This document shows positions 34,063 through 47,000 of a stretch of 64,000 nucleotides of DNA, piece after piece. The position numbers and the translations under genes were made by a program. The stretch comes from Ditylenchus dipsaci (lineage: Eukaryota; Nematoda; Chromadorea; Rhabditida; Anguinidae). Below the pieces are notes generated by a model. It was not told where the DNA came from, made no database searches, and saw nothing but the letters and a program-made list of their open reading frames with translations. Location: assembly GCA_004194705.1 (NCBI GenBank), contig SADC01000330.1, positions 1-64,000 on the forward strand, read 5' to 3'. Within the stretch, counting starts at the first letter, position 1, and the number at the start of each line of letters is the position of its first letter.

Positions 34063-34677
34063 ATTATATTGTCCTATTATGTAGGAAGCTGTTTGCCGCC
34101 AATTCAAATATCGCAAATTTGTGTGTCTACAGGGGACTTATTAGAGTCATTTTGAAATTAGAGTCATTATTAGGGCTGTCGAGTACTCGAAAATTTTGAT
34201 ACTCGTAATTTTTCGAATAATAATCGAATTTACTCTATTTCGAGTGCTCGACTCAACAACCTTTTGAAATCCAAATTGAGAAATCAAAGGAGGAGGGGGG
34301 CAGGCGGAACTTTTACGTCTACTTTTTATATATTTTGTCTTCTCATCTCAGACGTTTTTACACCGTTTTGTAGCTGAGATTTTTCTCTATCGATTGAGTG
34401 GTCAAACACCCTGATTAAAGCTAATTTTTGAGGTAATCACACTAACTTCACACTAAAAAACCAAATTGAGCCTCAGACTTGGTTTTTTAGTGTAAAGTTA
34501 GTGTGATTTCCTCAAAAATTATTTTTAATTAGGGTGTTTGACCACTCAATCGATAGAGAAAAATCTTAGCTACAAAACAGTGTGAGAAAATCTGAGATAC
34601 GAAATCAAAATATATAAAAAAGGTAAAAATAGTCAATGTCAAAAGGTAGACGCGTAAAAGTCCCCCCCCCCTTTTAA

Positions 34678-34870
34678 AGGACCATTGCCGTCCCCGACAG
34701 CGAGAATTTCAAATGTTTGAATTCACGCGGGACAGTTCTCTTTCGTCTTTCATTGTACTCTTTTGAGTCATTCGAAGCAAGTCAAAAGAGTAAAATGAAA
34801 GAAGAAAGAGAACTGTCCCGCGCGAATTCAAACATTTGAAATTCTCGTTGTCGGGGACGGCAATGGCCCT
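34678..34870. mobile_element. TTAA-flanked near-perfect palindrome (piggyBac-like footprint)
   Basis: A 193-bp element, AGGACCATTGCCGTCCCCGA to TCGGGGACGGCAATGGCCCT, sits between TTAA tetramers (34674-34677 and 34871-34874). Arms of about 85 bp are almost identical (GAACTGTCCCGCGCGAATTC region). A TTAA target is typical of piggyBac. A truncated relative ends with the same GGCAATGGCCCTTTAA at 27226-27241. Confidence 0.7.
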
Positions 34871-35037
34871 TTAAGATAATGTAAAAGAGAACAGCTCCAA
34901 TTTATTTACTCCGCTCGGAGATAAAGAACTTCAAAACCAAGGAGAGCACTTATTAAAGGGGAACGGAATATTCAAAAAAGTAAACTGTCCAACCTTTCAA
35001 CCGATCCTTGGGTCGTTCACCGTTTCCTCATCTCTCT

Positions 35038-35602
35038 TCATAGTATTTTCTTGAGCAACCAAATGCGAACGTTCTTAGCCATGGATTCCTGAAGCTGGGC
35101 GATTTTTTTCCGATACTCTTTGATATCATTTCGCGAATCGGTATTCTTGTTCCGCTCATCTGAATTATATAAAGTCAAATCAAGTTGCGAAAAAATAACG
35201 TATCCACCCTACCTTGATTTCATCCATTCCTTAAAATTCCGCTGGAGTTTGAGCAGTGTGAAGATCTTTTTTGTTTCTTTTCCTTTACCAACTCGTTGAT
35301 CTGTAGAAAATTACTTTGGACCTAATTTTTCAATGTTCTCAAACTTCACCTCTTTATCACGCCTTGCGCTGATGCTGTCCTCTATTGTGGTTTTCAAGCT
35401 TTGCGAAGAATTGCTCTGATCTACAAGGCGGTTCGAAGTTCAAGACTGATCTTCTTTTGCTCTTCAGCTTTTTTTCCCAATGCCTCTTGTCTAAAAGTAT
35501 TCTTATTATTGGACGAAAAGGTAGAATCTTTGTATTATTTTTTCGTCCGCAAAAGACTTTTACTGAACCACCAAACTCGCAAAACTCATTGTTAGCCGAC
35601 AT
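35038..35602 (-). CDS. Small coiled-coil protein, three or four exons
   Basis: On the minus strand an ATG at 35602 gives MSANNEFCEFGGS, with a donor (GTAAAAG) after the Ser codon. The next exon (from about 35545) is rich in K/E/Q (KKAEEQKKISLELRT..., then SLKTTIEDSISARRDKE) and ends at a GTGAAG donor near 35347. Next comes INELVKEKKQK then IFTLLKLQRNFKEWMK (about 35212-35299). Last comes ERNKNTDSRNDIKEYRKKIAQ...LLKKIL* with the stop at 35038. One-base gaps at a GG pair (35430) and an A6 run (35267-35272) are needed. Predicted to be helical and coiled coil. No family recognised. It sits downstream of, and on the same strand as, the two membrane/coil genes, but shows no clear similarity. Confidence 0.5.
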
Positions 35603-36459
35603 AAACCTAAAGTTAGTTAATTACAGAATAAAATTCATAATCGAAGATGGTTGTTCGTCTCTTCATTTCTAAGGCATGGTGAAGTAGCGAAATTTCCAAC
35701 TCGAATAATTGAAAAGTCGACTGGAATCGAAAATTTTTAAAAGATCGGACCAAAAGTCGGAATGTTTTGACTTTTCCACTAAAAAGTAAAAAAAAGAGTT
35801 TCGGGCCGCTAATTTTAATTATGCTCAACCGCACTGCGTGGAATTATTTTTAGATTTTTCCTTTTTTTCTGTAATTTTGTGTGAAAATTCTGCATGTAAA
35901 AATTCCAAAACTCTTTTCTCTACACTTCAAAGATGATAAAATGGCACAATAAATGAAGATGATTATCACAATGATAAGTGTTGATTTTTTATTAGTTAAA
36001 TTGGCTGGCTGGACACTCTTGCTTGCTCTCCTTGCGTAAGCCTTGTAGGTCCTGCTGCTTATCATCCAAATGCCACATCACACACGCTGACTCTCCAAAA
36101 GACACTTGTTTAATTGTGGAGAACAACACACTAATTAACAAAGCTTATCATGGAATTGGTGAAACCCGAAAGACAACACAAATTTTTTATGACATTTGTA
36201 AATTGCTGGCACACCCTATTCTTTTTTTTGCTAAAGTGCTTATTTTAGCGATTGATTGGCTAGTTGTGAAAACGGATGGGAATTAAGATTTTGGGACTCA
36301 GATTTGTCGATTTTCGGTTTCAGCGCTGCGAGCAGAGCTGGGCACGCCGCTTTTTCCGTTATAAAACCGGCTTTACATAAAATGCCCCACTTTAAACTTT
36401 TTCACCGATTTATCCTCAGTCAGAAGATTCTGCTACGCATTTTATAACTGTCTCTATAA

Positions 36460-37643
36460 TAAAGCCTCTATAATTCGCCACCCCAAAAGTTCGTTTCCGC
36501 CTAGGGTCCGACACTTTTTTTACCTCGATTTCTAAACATTTTCGCTGGTCCTATTTTCAAAAAAGGGTGGCGATTTATGAAGGTTTTGCTTTTTTAGAGG
36601 TATTTTTTCATAATTCTGAAAAACGATCGGCAAATCAGAATTTTCACGATATTTTCGACCAGACTGTCGAAACAGAACTAGCAAAAATGTTCAGAAATCG
36701 GGGTAAAAAAGAGGCTTGAGTTCAGAATCACCCCCCACGGGACTGATCAGGTGGAGGAGATAACTTCATATTCGTGTTTCTCGACCCCGATTTCATGAGA
36801 AAGCCGCGCGTTTTTTTGGTTCTGAGAAAAAAAATGTTTTTCGAACCACAGGGGGGGTATCATGGTTTTTTAGTCAAAATTTGAAAAATTTGAATTGGCG
36901 CCTTTTGAATTTTAAAGAGATTAAGGGCTGTATAGGGAGGGGAAGGGAATAAAAGGGGCCACTAATCATACAAGGCTCCTAACAAGAAGATGTTGAACAT
37001 AGTTTTGAATACTGGGGCCTACCGCATAAATAAACTCTGGTATGCATGCTTTTTTATGCATCCAGAGTCACTTTCGAGTGATTTGTGTCTAAGGTATGTG
37101 GGTGTGCGCATCTCAACTCCAAGCCCCCAGCCCCCTGCGCCCCCGAAGGGGGCGCAGGGGGCTTGAGAGTTAGAGATGCGCGCACTCACTTACCTTAGAC
37201 ATGATTCCGAGAAGTACTATTGATCAAAAAATGCGTATAGAGTCTCTTTCTGCCACGGCCCAGTTGAAAAACATGGTGAGGCAGTCGAAGAATATAGATA
37301 TTCAAATTTATAATGTTCTGTCATAAAAGTGGCCCCCTTTTATTCCCTTCCCCTCTCAATACAGCCCTTAATCCCTTTAAAATTCAAAAGGCGCCAATTT
37401 AAATTTTTCAAATTTTGACTAAAAACCATGATACCCCCTGTGGTTCGAAAAAATTTTTTTTCTCAGAACCAAAAAAACGCGCGGCTTTCTCATGAAATCG
37501 GGGTCGAGAAACACGAATATGAAGTTATCTCCTCCACCTGATCAGTCCCGTGGGGGGGGGGGGATTCGTCACTGCAACCAAAAAGATTCGGGCCCTAGGC
37601 CGGAATGAACTTTTTGGGGTGGCGGATTATCGAGGTTTGACTG
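36460..37643. mobile_element. Nested elements: Tigger-like outer arms, fold-back inserted in the middle
   Basis: The outer arms (about 36470-36720 and 37575-37643) carry AATTCGCCACCCCAAAAGTTC and GGATTATCGAGGTTTGACTG, the latter followed by TA. Between them (about 36728-37562) sits a second palindrome of about 830 bp with ends CCCCCCACGGGACTGATCAGG and CCTGATCAGTCCCGTGGGGGG. Its centre is a GTCTAAGGTA-family core (37020-37210). At least two insertion events are stacked. Confidence 0.75.
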
Positions 37644-38071
37644 TATATTATACGAGAAATTTTACAGTTAACGCCGGGGTCAAATCTGACTCAGAAAAAT
37701 GCGTGTTTTTTCTGAGTCAGAAATAAAACATGGGAAATTTTTTAACTAAAATTATTTAGAAAACGTTCAAATTGAGGCGTGTTATATGTGTTCACACCCG
37801 ATTGTTTTTTGGAATTTTTATGGATTAAAAAAACCGTGACTTTTATTTGAAGATATATAGTAAATTGTTTTTGAGACTCAAAAACAACAGCAAAGGGGTC
37901 AAGGCGATTTTTTCAAAAAGGGAGCCGAATAGAGCCAAAACCCAGCATTGCCTTAGAGGTTTTCGGCACAGCACAATGTAGTCTGTCGTAATAGCTAGTT
38001 TGACCGAATTTTTAAATATTCATTCCTTTATTTCCCAAAATCTCGATTACTGTATCAAATCAGCCATAAAC

Positions 38072-38089
38072 TTTTTCTTTTGTTCTAGA
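38072..38089 (+). promoter_or_regulatory. Probable spliced-leader trans-splice acceptor
   Basis: TTTTTCTTTTGTTCTAG ends at 38088, leaving a single A before the ATG at 38090. There is no upstream donor or open frame to explain a cis-intron. A 5' UTR of one or two bases after an AG acceptor is typical of trans-spliced nematode genes. The inference needs transcript data. Confidence 0.5.
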
Positions 38090-41000
38090 ATGAATTGGAA
38101 GAGTGGTGGAGTATACCACTGGACATGGCTGCTCTGCCTTTTGCTTTTGACATTTTCTTTGACCAGCTGCAGTGGTGTCACTCAAGAGGAAGAAGAAACT
38201 GAAGATTTCAAACACAGTAAGCATATTTTTTGCTTATGTGTTGGTGTGATTTTTAAAAACAAAACTTATATTGGAGCTATGGATTCTCCTCTTTAGTCAC
38301 CAAAATTTAAGATTTTTGAAAATTCTAGAAAAAATTAAAAAATTGCGGAAATGGTAAATTGGTTGATTCCTCCTGGTCTATAAATTCACAAAATTTGCAA
38401 TGATAATGAAGAATGAAATAATTTTGCCGCAACTTTCATCAAAAATTTTGCCTAGAATTTTTTAAAAGCTGGTGAATACTAGGAATTACAATCAAAGCTT
38501 TTGACAATGGCATATTTTAGAAAACGTATTTTTTTCTGCTGCAAATCTGCTTCTGCCACAAAATACTTTTTTCGCCGAAAATATACTTTTTATGCCGCAA
38601 ATTTGGCGCAAAACTATTTGCGGCAAAATCTGTGGCAAAAAAAGTATTTCCGCAGCAAAAAAAGTATTGCCCAATTTCATTTCGTCCTGTCGTCCTTTTG
38701 CTTAGGGTTTTACTGTAATTTATTTTAATTTTTTGCTCGAACATGCAGCCCCGAATCTTGTTTTTCTAACAAGCCATCAAATTCCACTAAATTTTGTTTT
38801 GTAATATACAGGTTAAGAAGTTTTTGAAACTTCTAAATGTCTAGGTTCTTGAAATAATTCTATTAAATGTTATGACTAGGGTGGTCGAGCCTTCAGCTCG
38901 GCTCGAAGTTCGAAAAAAATCGAACCTTCGAGCCGAAAGTTCGATTTCGAGCCTTCGGCTCGACAACCCTAGTTATGACTTGTTAGAAAGCCAAGATCCT
39001 GCGTTACATGCCAGTACGAAAAATTGCAGCAAAAAATCTAAAAATTGCAAAAAGGAGCGAAATTTAAACTTCCAATTTTGCTCCTTTTTGCAATTAACCA
39101 AACAACCAAATTAAACAAAAAAACTTGAAACTAATTTTTGTTTTACTGCTCCAATGTATTCATCACAATACTTTTTAGTGCGAAAGACCCTAGAAAATGA
39201 CATAAAAATACTGCAACAAAGCAGTGCAAACCAGCAACCCATTCCCCCACTAGACATACCCACTGAAATTTCTCGTCTGATCAAGCAAAATGGGATGCTC
39301 TAGCCAGCCGAGCCAAAGTGTCCAGTGGTCGTGGAGCCAGAAAGAAGCGATCAAATAACTGTCAACCTGGGTACACTGGACAGTTCTGCGAGAATAGTCA
39401 GATTTTTTACCGCATTTCAAACCTATATCTAATTTTCAGTTGTTTGCACCGAGAAAAAAGTTCTGGCATCGCAGGGCAATCAGGCTTCAGAATGGTTAGA
39501 ATACATGACTGCAAGCAACTGCAGGAATATGGGCAATGTCACCATTTATGTAATTAATGATTTTATTAAATTCTCTTTTTACCCGTCAAATTTGTATATA
39601 GATTGATTTTTCGGGTAGTTTTGGGAATCGAGGGGTGGGCGGTTCTAGTAGAGAATCGGGTTCCAAAATTTCTCATTAAGTCACGTTTACAATGAGTGTC
39701 GACCTGAGTGTGAGATTTGGGGTGTTTTTAACGTGGAAGAGCTCTACTTTTTTTCTTCGCCGAAACTTTTTTTCTGTTAGTACCATTTTGTAGCTAAGAT
39801 TCATGGCCTCAAAATGAACCATTGACAAGCAACATCTGATAGAAAAAACAATTGGGGTGAAATGCTCAGGTCCGCACTCAGGTCGACCGTCGTCCGGGTC
39901 CTTCCCGCGTTAAAAACACGCCAAATATCACACTCAACGTGCCTTTAGTGTCGTTGGTGGATTTCTCATGAAAAATAGCTTGGTGCTTATTTTTCCTTTT
40001 TTTATAAATCTACTAATAAACAGGGGGACCAAGCTATTTGTCATAAAAAATCAACAAGGAGATCAAGGCATATTCTGGCATCCGATTCTGCATTGAAACT
40101 GGCAGAGCTATTAGAGTAAATACGTTATTTTACCAGCTTGTAGCCTTGAAACTCAGCTTTTTATATGAACGATCAACTGACCTAATGAAATTTCAGGAAA
40201 CTGAAAAGGTCATAAATTTTCCGAAAACTTGGTCCATTCAAAACTTTTTAAATTTTTTGAAATTTTATCAGGTCAGTTGATATGTCATCTAAAAGCTAAA
40301 ATCCAAATCTACGCATTTTTTAAATTTTTATAACAATTTCAAAAAAAAGTGTGACTGTGTATAATAATTAAATTGTGTGACGGGGGAAATACGGGCGAAC
40401 TTTAGTCTAACAAACTTTAGCCTCAGTCCACAGCCAAACAAATTTACCACTATTCAGGTGGACTCCTATGTGACCAACAGGATAGATATTCGAGTGATGG
40501 GCCAAAGAAAAGGGCTCAGACCATCAATTACCCTCTACACTCCTGATGGTAGAAACTTTTTAAACGTGTTCACATAAATTTACTGAAACTTATGAAATTC
40601 CAGGATCTGAGATGTCACCTCAGAGAACTATGCATGGTGCAACAGTCAGTATTACTCAAACCTACTATACAGTGGTCAAGGACTTTGGAACTGGAGCTTT
40701 TACTTTATCAGTCACCTCAAGAGCTGAAATGCCCTGCAGCCTGCAAGTCAGTGCCCCTTCTGCACTGGTTGGTTTTTAAGTCTTTGTAATTAAGCTGTCC
40801 ATAAATGGAATGACCGATTTTCAGGTGGTTGATGGAGGGTTTGTTTCCACCCAACAGGATGATCTAGCCCAAGAACTGATTATGAGCAATGCTGTGGAAG
40901 GTGAGTGCCACGAAATGACTGTAAGAAGTGAAGAAATAAAAAGTTATTAAATACAGTCAAGCCTCGTTTATCCGGCACCCCTAAAAGTTCGTTCCAGCCT

Positions 41001-44000
41001 TGGGCCCGACACTTTTTTTAGCTCGATCTTCAAAGTCTTTGTCAAATTTGATTTTCCAGTCTAATCTTTATATAGTTTTTGGGTGATGTCACATTTTCAA
41101 ATTTTATATCTTAGCTAAGATTATTATTTTTCCAAGATCTTTTTTTAATCGACAGCTATGGCTAAAACAAGCAGCGTAACAGAGCCCGTTTTTCGATTTT
41201 GGTGTAAAAACGGTGGTAACCTTCGATTGTGGGTTGCCGAAACCACAAGGGGAATATCCAAGGAATTTTTGGTGAATTTTGAATTGCCTTGGCGGACCAA
41301 GGTAAGTTATTTTAAAAGTTCGAAGGTTTGAATCCTGATGGTGACATAAAGTTTTTTCTTGGTGTCATCTTAGTAAGTTGTTAGGCGCCATCCAATAAGC
41401 GAGATAAATAGGTATGCCAGAAGAGTGGGTAGATACGCCAGATGAGTAGGTAGGTATGCAAACCACTAACAGGTATTGTTAACAGCTATGGATAGAGACG
41501 CTAATAGGCGCCTTTTGCTCCTAGTCGGAAATATCGCAAGGATTCTCCAAAAATTTTTAAATTTCGCCATAAAGACCTCAGTTATCCGGCATCCCTTATT
41601 TGAAATGAGTGCCGGATAACTGAGGTCGGTGAGTCTTTATGACAAAACTCAAAATTTTGACAAACGACCGGCAAAATCAGAATTTTTGCGATATTTCAGA
41701 TTAGACTGGCGAATCACATTTGGCAAAAGACTTCGACAATTGAGTTAAAAAAGATTCGGGCCCCAGGTGGGAACGAACTTTTGGGGTGCCGGATAAACCA
41801 CGTTTGACTGTACACATGCTAACAGCCACTACTGTTTTCTGGTGAAAAAACACAAGAGGAGGGGAACCAAGCACTTTTCAAAGTTGTTATTCGATAATGG
41901 CCTAAAATTTTTTCTACGATATTTTTACCATGTTTTAAACATTTTTTCAAAAATTTGAATTCAGCACGAAATTCCCCTTATTCCTTATTCTGGGAGGGCG
42001 CGCAGGCATAGGCGTACCCAAGATTTTCTGACGGGGCGAGGGAGTAGGCTAAATACTCTAAAAATCCTGACGGAGGGGGGGGGGGCTGGATACGCCTATG
42101 CGCCCAGGCGAACTCTTCGAAAAATCTCAAATGTGACCTAAATTCCTTAAGGTAATTTTTTGCGAACTTTCGTTTTTCGTCGTTCGTTTTTTTACTTTCG
42201 TCACTTCTTTCCCCCACTACAACCAACAACCACAAAATTTAAACTTCAAAATATACGACTGCCTAACTTTATTGATATTTTTCGATTTTTCAGAGATCCA
42301 TTGAATGGAGTTCCTTCTTACTTTGCTTTGAAGGTGGCGACTAAACCATAATTACCAATAATTTGAAAACATTGACTTAGGTGAGTGGACTACCATTTCC
42401 TGGAATGCCATTCCTGGTCTCCTACAACAAAGGCTCAGTTCAGCGATTGGCCATATCTGTAAGCATTTCTTTTCTTACCAATTAATATTTTCAATGACTT
42501 ATTGACAGCCTGTCCGACCGAGATACAACTGCACAACTGTGAGATTTTATGGAATTTTTTGTGGATGTATTTTTATTTAACTGCTGTTCTCAGCCTATGA
42601 TAACTACCAGCCTTCAAGTGTGCACAGAGCCTGGAGACTACAAAGTCAAGGTAGTTTAATTTTGGGGTCAAAATAAAGACATCCATTTACTCTTATTTAT
42701 TGCAGGTCATAGGACTGGACGACAATGCCAATGTGTGGCAGGTAGGATTTGGAAAAAAATATTTAGGGTTTTAATTTAAAAAAATCTTCAAAAAACGGGG
42801 ACATGATTTGGAATTTCCCTCCACGTACCCCCTTACTCGCAAATAGCTTTTTCTATCCAGTAATTTTTTTTTCTAATGCTATCTTCTAGCTAAAACAGCA
42901 AAGAAATGAACAGGCCCACAAATGAGAATTTTGGCAACCTCCTTATTGAAAACATTTTGGGTCAAATTGAGTTGATTTATATGGCAAGGCTGCACTCTGA
43001 TCCTCGCAGCACCAAAGCCGAGTACAGTCAAACTCGATTTAGTGGCACTCCCAAAAGTTCGTTCCCGCTAGTGTCCGACACTTTTTTTAACCAATTTTCA
43101 AAATATTTTATCGATTCTGTTATTACAGTCTGGTCACAAATATCGTGAGGATTGCGATTTTGCCGATCGTTTTTTGAAAAGTAAACGAATTTTGGGTTAA
43201 AAAAGTGAAACCTCGATATAGTGGCACCCCTTTTTTGAAAACAGGTGTCACTATATCGAGGTTTCACTTTTTTAACCCAAAATTCGTTTACTTTTCAAAA
43301 AACGATCGGCAAAATCAGAATCCTCACGATATTTGCGACCAGACTGTCATAACCGAATCGATAAATATTTTGAAAATTGGGTTAAAAAAAGTGTCGGACC
43401 CTAGGCGGGAACGAACTTTTGGGGGGTGCCACTAAATCGAGGTTTGACTGCAGCGCCAAAAAAATTAATCGCCATTTCTGAGTAGAAAGGCAAAAACTAA
43501 TGCCTGCTTCAAAAAATGACCAAGCGTTTACTAAGGCCAAATAATTTCATGCCCTTAAATTTTTCTTAGACTACGCCAATGTTACAATTTTTGCAGCGTG
43601 TCTATGGCTACACCTGCAACTTCCCGCCTGTGCCCTCCACCACTCCAACATCTACTAATGGTGGCAGTGGTGGCAGTGACAGTCCACCACCTGATCCAAT
43701 CGACACTTGCTACAGGTGCACTAAATTATTTTTTGGTTCTAGTATTTTACAAATCTTAGACATATTTGTTTAGTGGAGGAACCTTGATCAAGAACGACAA
43801 TTCTCAGTCAGCAGTGTGCTATTGCGGTGTTCACTTCACGGGTGCTAGGTGTGAGACCAAGTTGTGCGAAAATGGTGGTGTGCTGGACGACGACAACAAT
43901 TGCATGTGTCCCGGAGATGGAGCTTATAGTGGAGCTTTTTGTGAACATGGTCAGTGTGATAATTTTTTCAAATTGAATCCGCAGCAAAGTTGGGTATTCA

Positions 44001-47000
44001 TTGTGACTTACAAGCCTTCCTAAAAAAATTTTTGTGCTTCCTCAGCCTTTTTTGAAAAAAAAATGAAAGTATTTAGACTGTACACAGACGCCTGGAGAAA
44101 AACATGAGAAATTGTGTAACCCAGAATTTTTGAGACACTTTCTGAATTGAATGAATTTTTGCGCTTTTCTGTTTTTTTTCGTTGCAGTATGGGACACACA
44201 TTTGAGTCCTTCTTAACATGCACTTGCTTTTCCTGCGCTCAAGACTTCTGTAAGCCGAAAAATTGCCTGGGCCGACCCTTGACTTTCTCCGAACTTTTTT
44301 GAACTGATCGAAAAAGGCTCAAATCGAAAACACCCGTCAAAATCATTAAATCTCCCGTCAAATTTTTAAAAGTCAAATTTTTAAAGGCTTTCGGCCGGCC
44401 AAGCCGAGCCGAAAGCCGAAAACCGAAATTTCCGGCCGGCCGAGCCGAGCCGAAAGCCGAAAACCGAAATTTTCGGCCGGCCGAGCCGAAAGCCGAAAAA
44501 ATATCGGTTTTCGGCCGGAAAAGCCGAAAATCGGCCGGCCGGCCGACAACCCTATCCCTGTCCATCCATGCTCTAAACAACCTCCAAACAATTTAGTTAA
44601 CTGTCACAGACCTTCTGGTCTCCAATTTGTGTCCTCCGAGCGGGCTGTGATTTTCGTGGTGAGAACTTCGCAGGCAGTAGCCAACGCCAGGGACAGGATT
44701 GCTGATGCTGCTAGACGAATCATAGATTACTATGAGCGCACCTCTCCTGGCTACATCCAGAAATATGTGGTTGTGTTCTTTGCTGGAGGCGGTAAGGTCA
44801 CACCTCATAGTTAACTTTTTTCAAAATAGAAAATTTAGAAATTCAACACGAGTATGAGCATGATATAAAACAGAACTTTGTGGAGACTGATCTCCGAAAC
44901 ATGCAGCATTTCGTGCCTCAAAACGAGGAGGATGAAAAGTGCACAGATATTGTGTACGAAGCGCTGACTACAGTTTGGAGTTGGAAGCTACAAATCAGTA
45001 CAGTGTGAGATAGTCTAAATTGATTTTTGTCCAAAAATAAGTATAAATAACAGAAATCGCCAATATTCTTGATCACGGACGCAACTCCAAGTGATTCAGT
45101 GTACAAGCCACAAAGACTTGTTTGGAAGATTGTCTTTTTACAGAGGGCAGGTCAGTTTTTTCTACAGTTTATAAATTTCAGTTTTCTAGTAAATGAATAA
45201 AAATTTTGCGGACGGCTTCAATAAAGCTATCTTTTGGTGTATAATGCTCTTTGATAGGTCACGGAGTGGTCGTGCCCAGCCGGGCTGAGCTAAAATTTTT
45301 GACCCAGTTGTGGCTGACAAGGGAACCTCGCGAACTTGTTTTTCACTCGTAAATTGGAGTTTGGTCTTATTGGATAGCCAATATGCGATTTTCAATCAAA
45401 TTCGTTGAGATCTCGTGCCAATAGGCCAAAAAGTTGAGATAAGAAGGCTAGTAAAATATTGAAAAATCACAGGGTGACCAAGGCATTTTTGAATTTTAAA
45501 AGGGACTTTCTGGGTCACAGGTTTAAATACTATTGGGTGCACACCTTAATCTTTTCACTTTAATTTCTCCTGTACTAATAATTTTTTAGATAGCCAAGAG
45601 ACTAACGATCATTTTGACACCAAACTTTTGAATAAAAGTGGGTAAAAATAGGATGTGCACCCAGTAGTATTCGAACCTGCGACCAATTTATAAAGCCTCT
45701 TGTGGTTTTCAATTATTTACTAGCCTTCTCATCCCAACTTTTTGGCCTAGGGCACAAGATCTCAACGAATTTGATTGAAATCGCAAACTGGCTATCCAGT
45801 GAGACCAAACTCTAATTTACGAGTGAAAAACAAGTTCTGCGAGGTTCCGTTGTGAGCCTGACGGCTGAGCTAATCGTCAAGTATACCCCTGGTCTGCTTT
45901 TCCCATCTTAGATCTGGGGGGGGCTGTGTTGCGGGTGTAGGCAGGGCTGTAAATTTTTGATTTTTGACATCCTACATCCACATCCGGCCTAAAAAAATTT
46001 TGACATCCACATCCGACATCCGACCCAAAAATTTTCGACATCAACATCCACATCCGACATCCGGATGTGAAATGTTTGACATCCGAAACATCCGAAAAAT
46101 CCATGTAAAATCAATGAAAACATCGCTGACATCGACATGAAAATTTATTGACATCCACATCCGACATCCGACCCAAACATTTTTGACATCCAACATCCAA
46201 TCCGCCGGATGTGGATGTTTCGGATGTATAATCCACATCCGGATGTATCTTCCGGATGTTTTTACAGCCCTGGTGGTAGGTCGTCTGTATGTCATTTCCG
46301 CTGGTATCTGTCCGCTCTCACTTACAAAAATTTTGACCAGTTGAAACCATAAATACATTTATAACACATATTTTGAAGTTTTTTTTTCAAATTTCCAGCT
46401 CTATACCATTCTGGTGACACAGACAAGTGCAAGACCGACACCTACTCTGATGCAGTCAAAGAACTGCGCCGAATTTCTCAGTTTTCTCAGGGTTTGCTGG
46501 GTCGCACTGACTTCACCCAACTCGAAAATGTAGATTTTTTAAAGTTTTGTTTTATTTGCAATCACCAAATATTTGCAGACCCATTGTTGGATTAGGCCAG
46601 GCTTGAAGAACTGGAACCAACTAATCTCAAACGACTTTTTGGACTCTTGCAAATATGCTCCAAGCATTACCAATTTCTTTGTCGATACTTCCATCTCCAA
46701 TATTGCTATTGTGACTGCTGGAGGTGACTTTTATCCACCACAAATTCTTTCCTGACCATTTAATTACAGGCTCTCTGGTGTGTGTCAATCAAAGATCCAA
46801 GTGGGAATGTGATCAGTCCAATAGTTCAACTAAAGTCCACAAACAGCACCGACATCAGTGTCATCGATTTTCCAGTGACAGTAGCTGGCAACTACCGACT
46901 CGAGCTTGCTAAAGGTATTTGGTTTAATGAATAAACGAATCAAAGGTTCAAAAGTTTGGATATCGGGAATGGCTCAAAATAGGTGACCCGCAAATTTTTT

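Larger units (their letters stand above)
33430..35037. other. Stretch between minus-strand genes: four inverted-repeat elements
   Basis: No gene. Elements: about 33718-34062 (GCGAGCGATCGCGCAA / TTGCGCAATCGTTCGCTGCC ends); a partial TAGGGCTGTCGAGTACTCGA element at about 34168-34251; a fold-back at about 34320-34640 with CGATTGAGTGGTCAAACACC arms; and the TTAA-flanked palindrome at 34678-34870. Confidence 0.55.
35603..38089. other. Stretch between the small coiled-coil gene and the large + strand gene
   Basis: No gene is supported before 36460: AT-rich, short frames only. From about 36460 to 37643 lies the nested element described separately. From 37650 to 38080 the DNA is AT-rich and would be the upstream region and outron of the large gene. 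It ends with the pyrimidine-rich TTTTTCTTTTGTTCTAG at 38072-38088. Confidence 0.45.
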
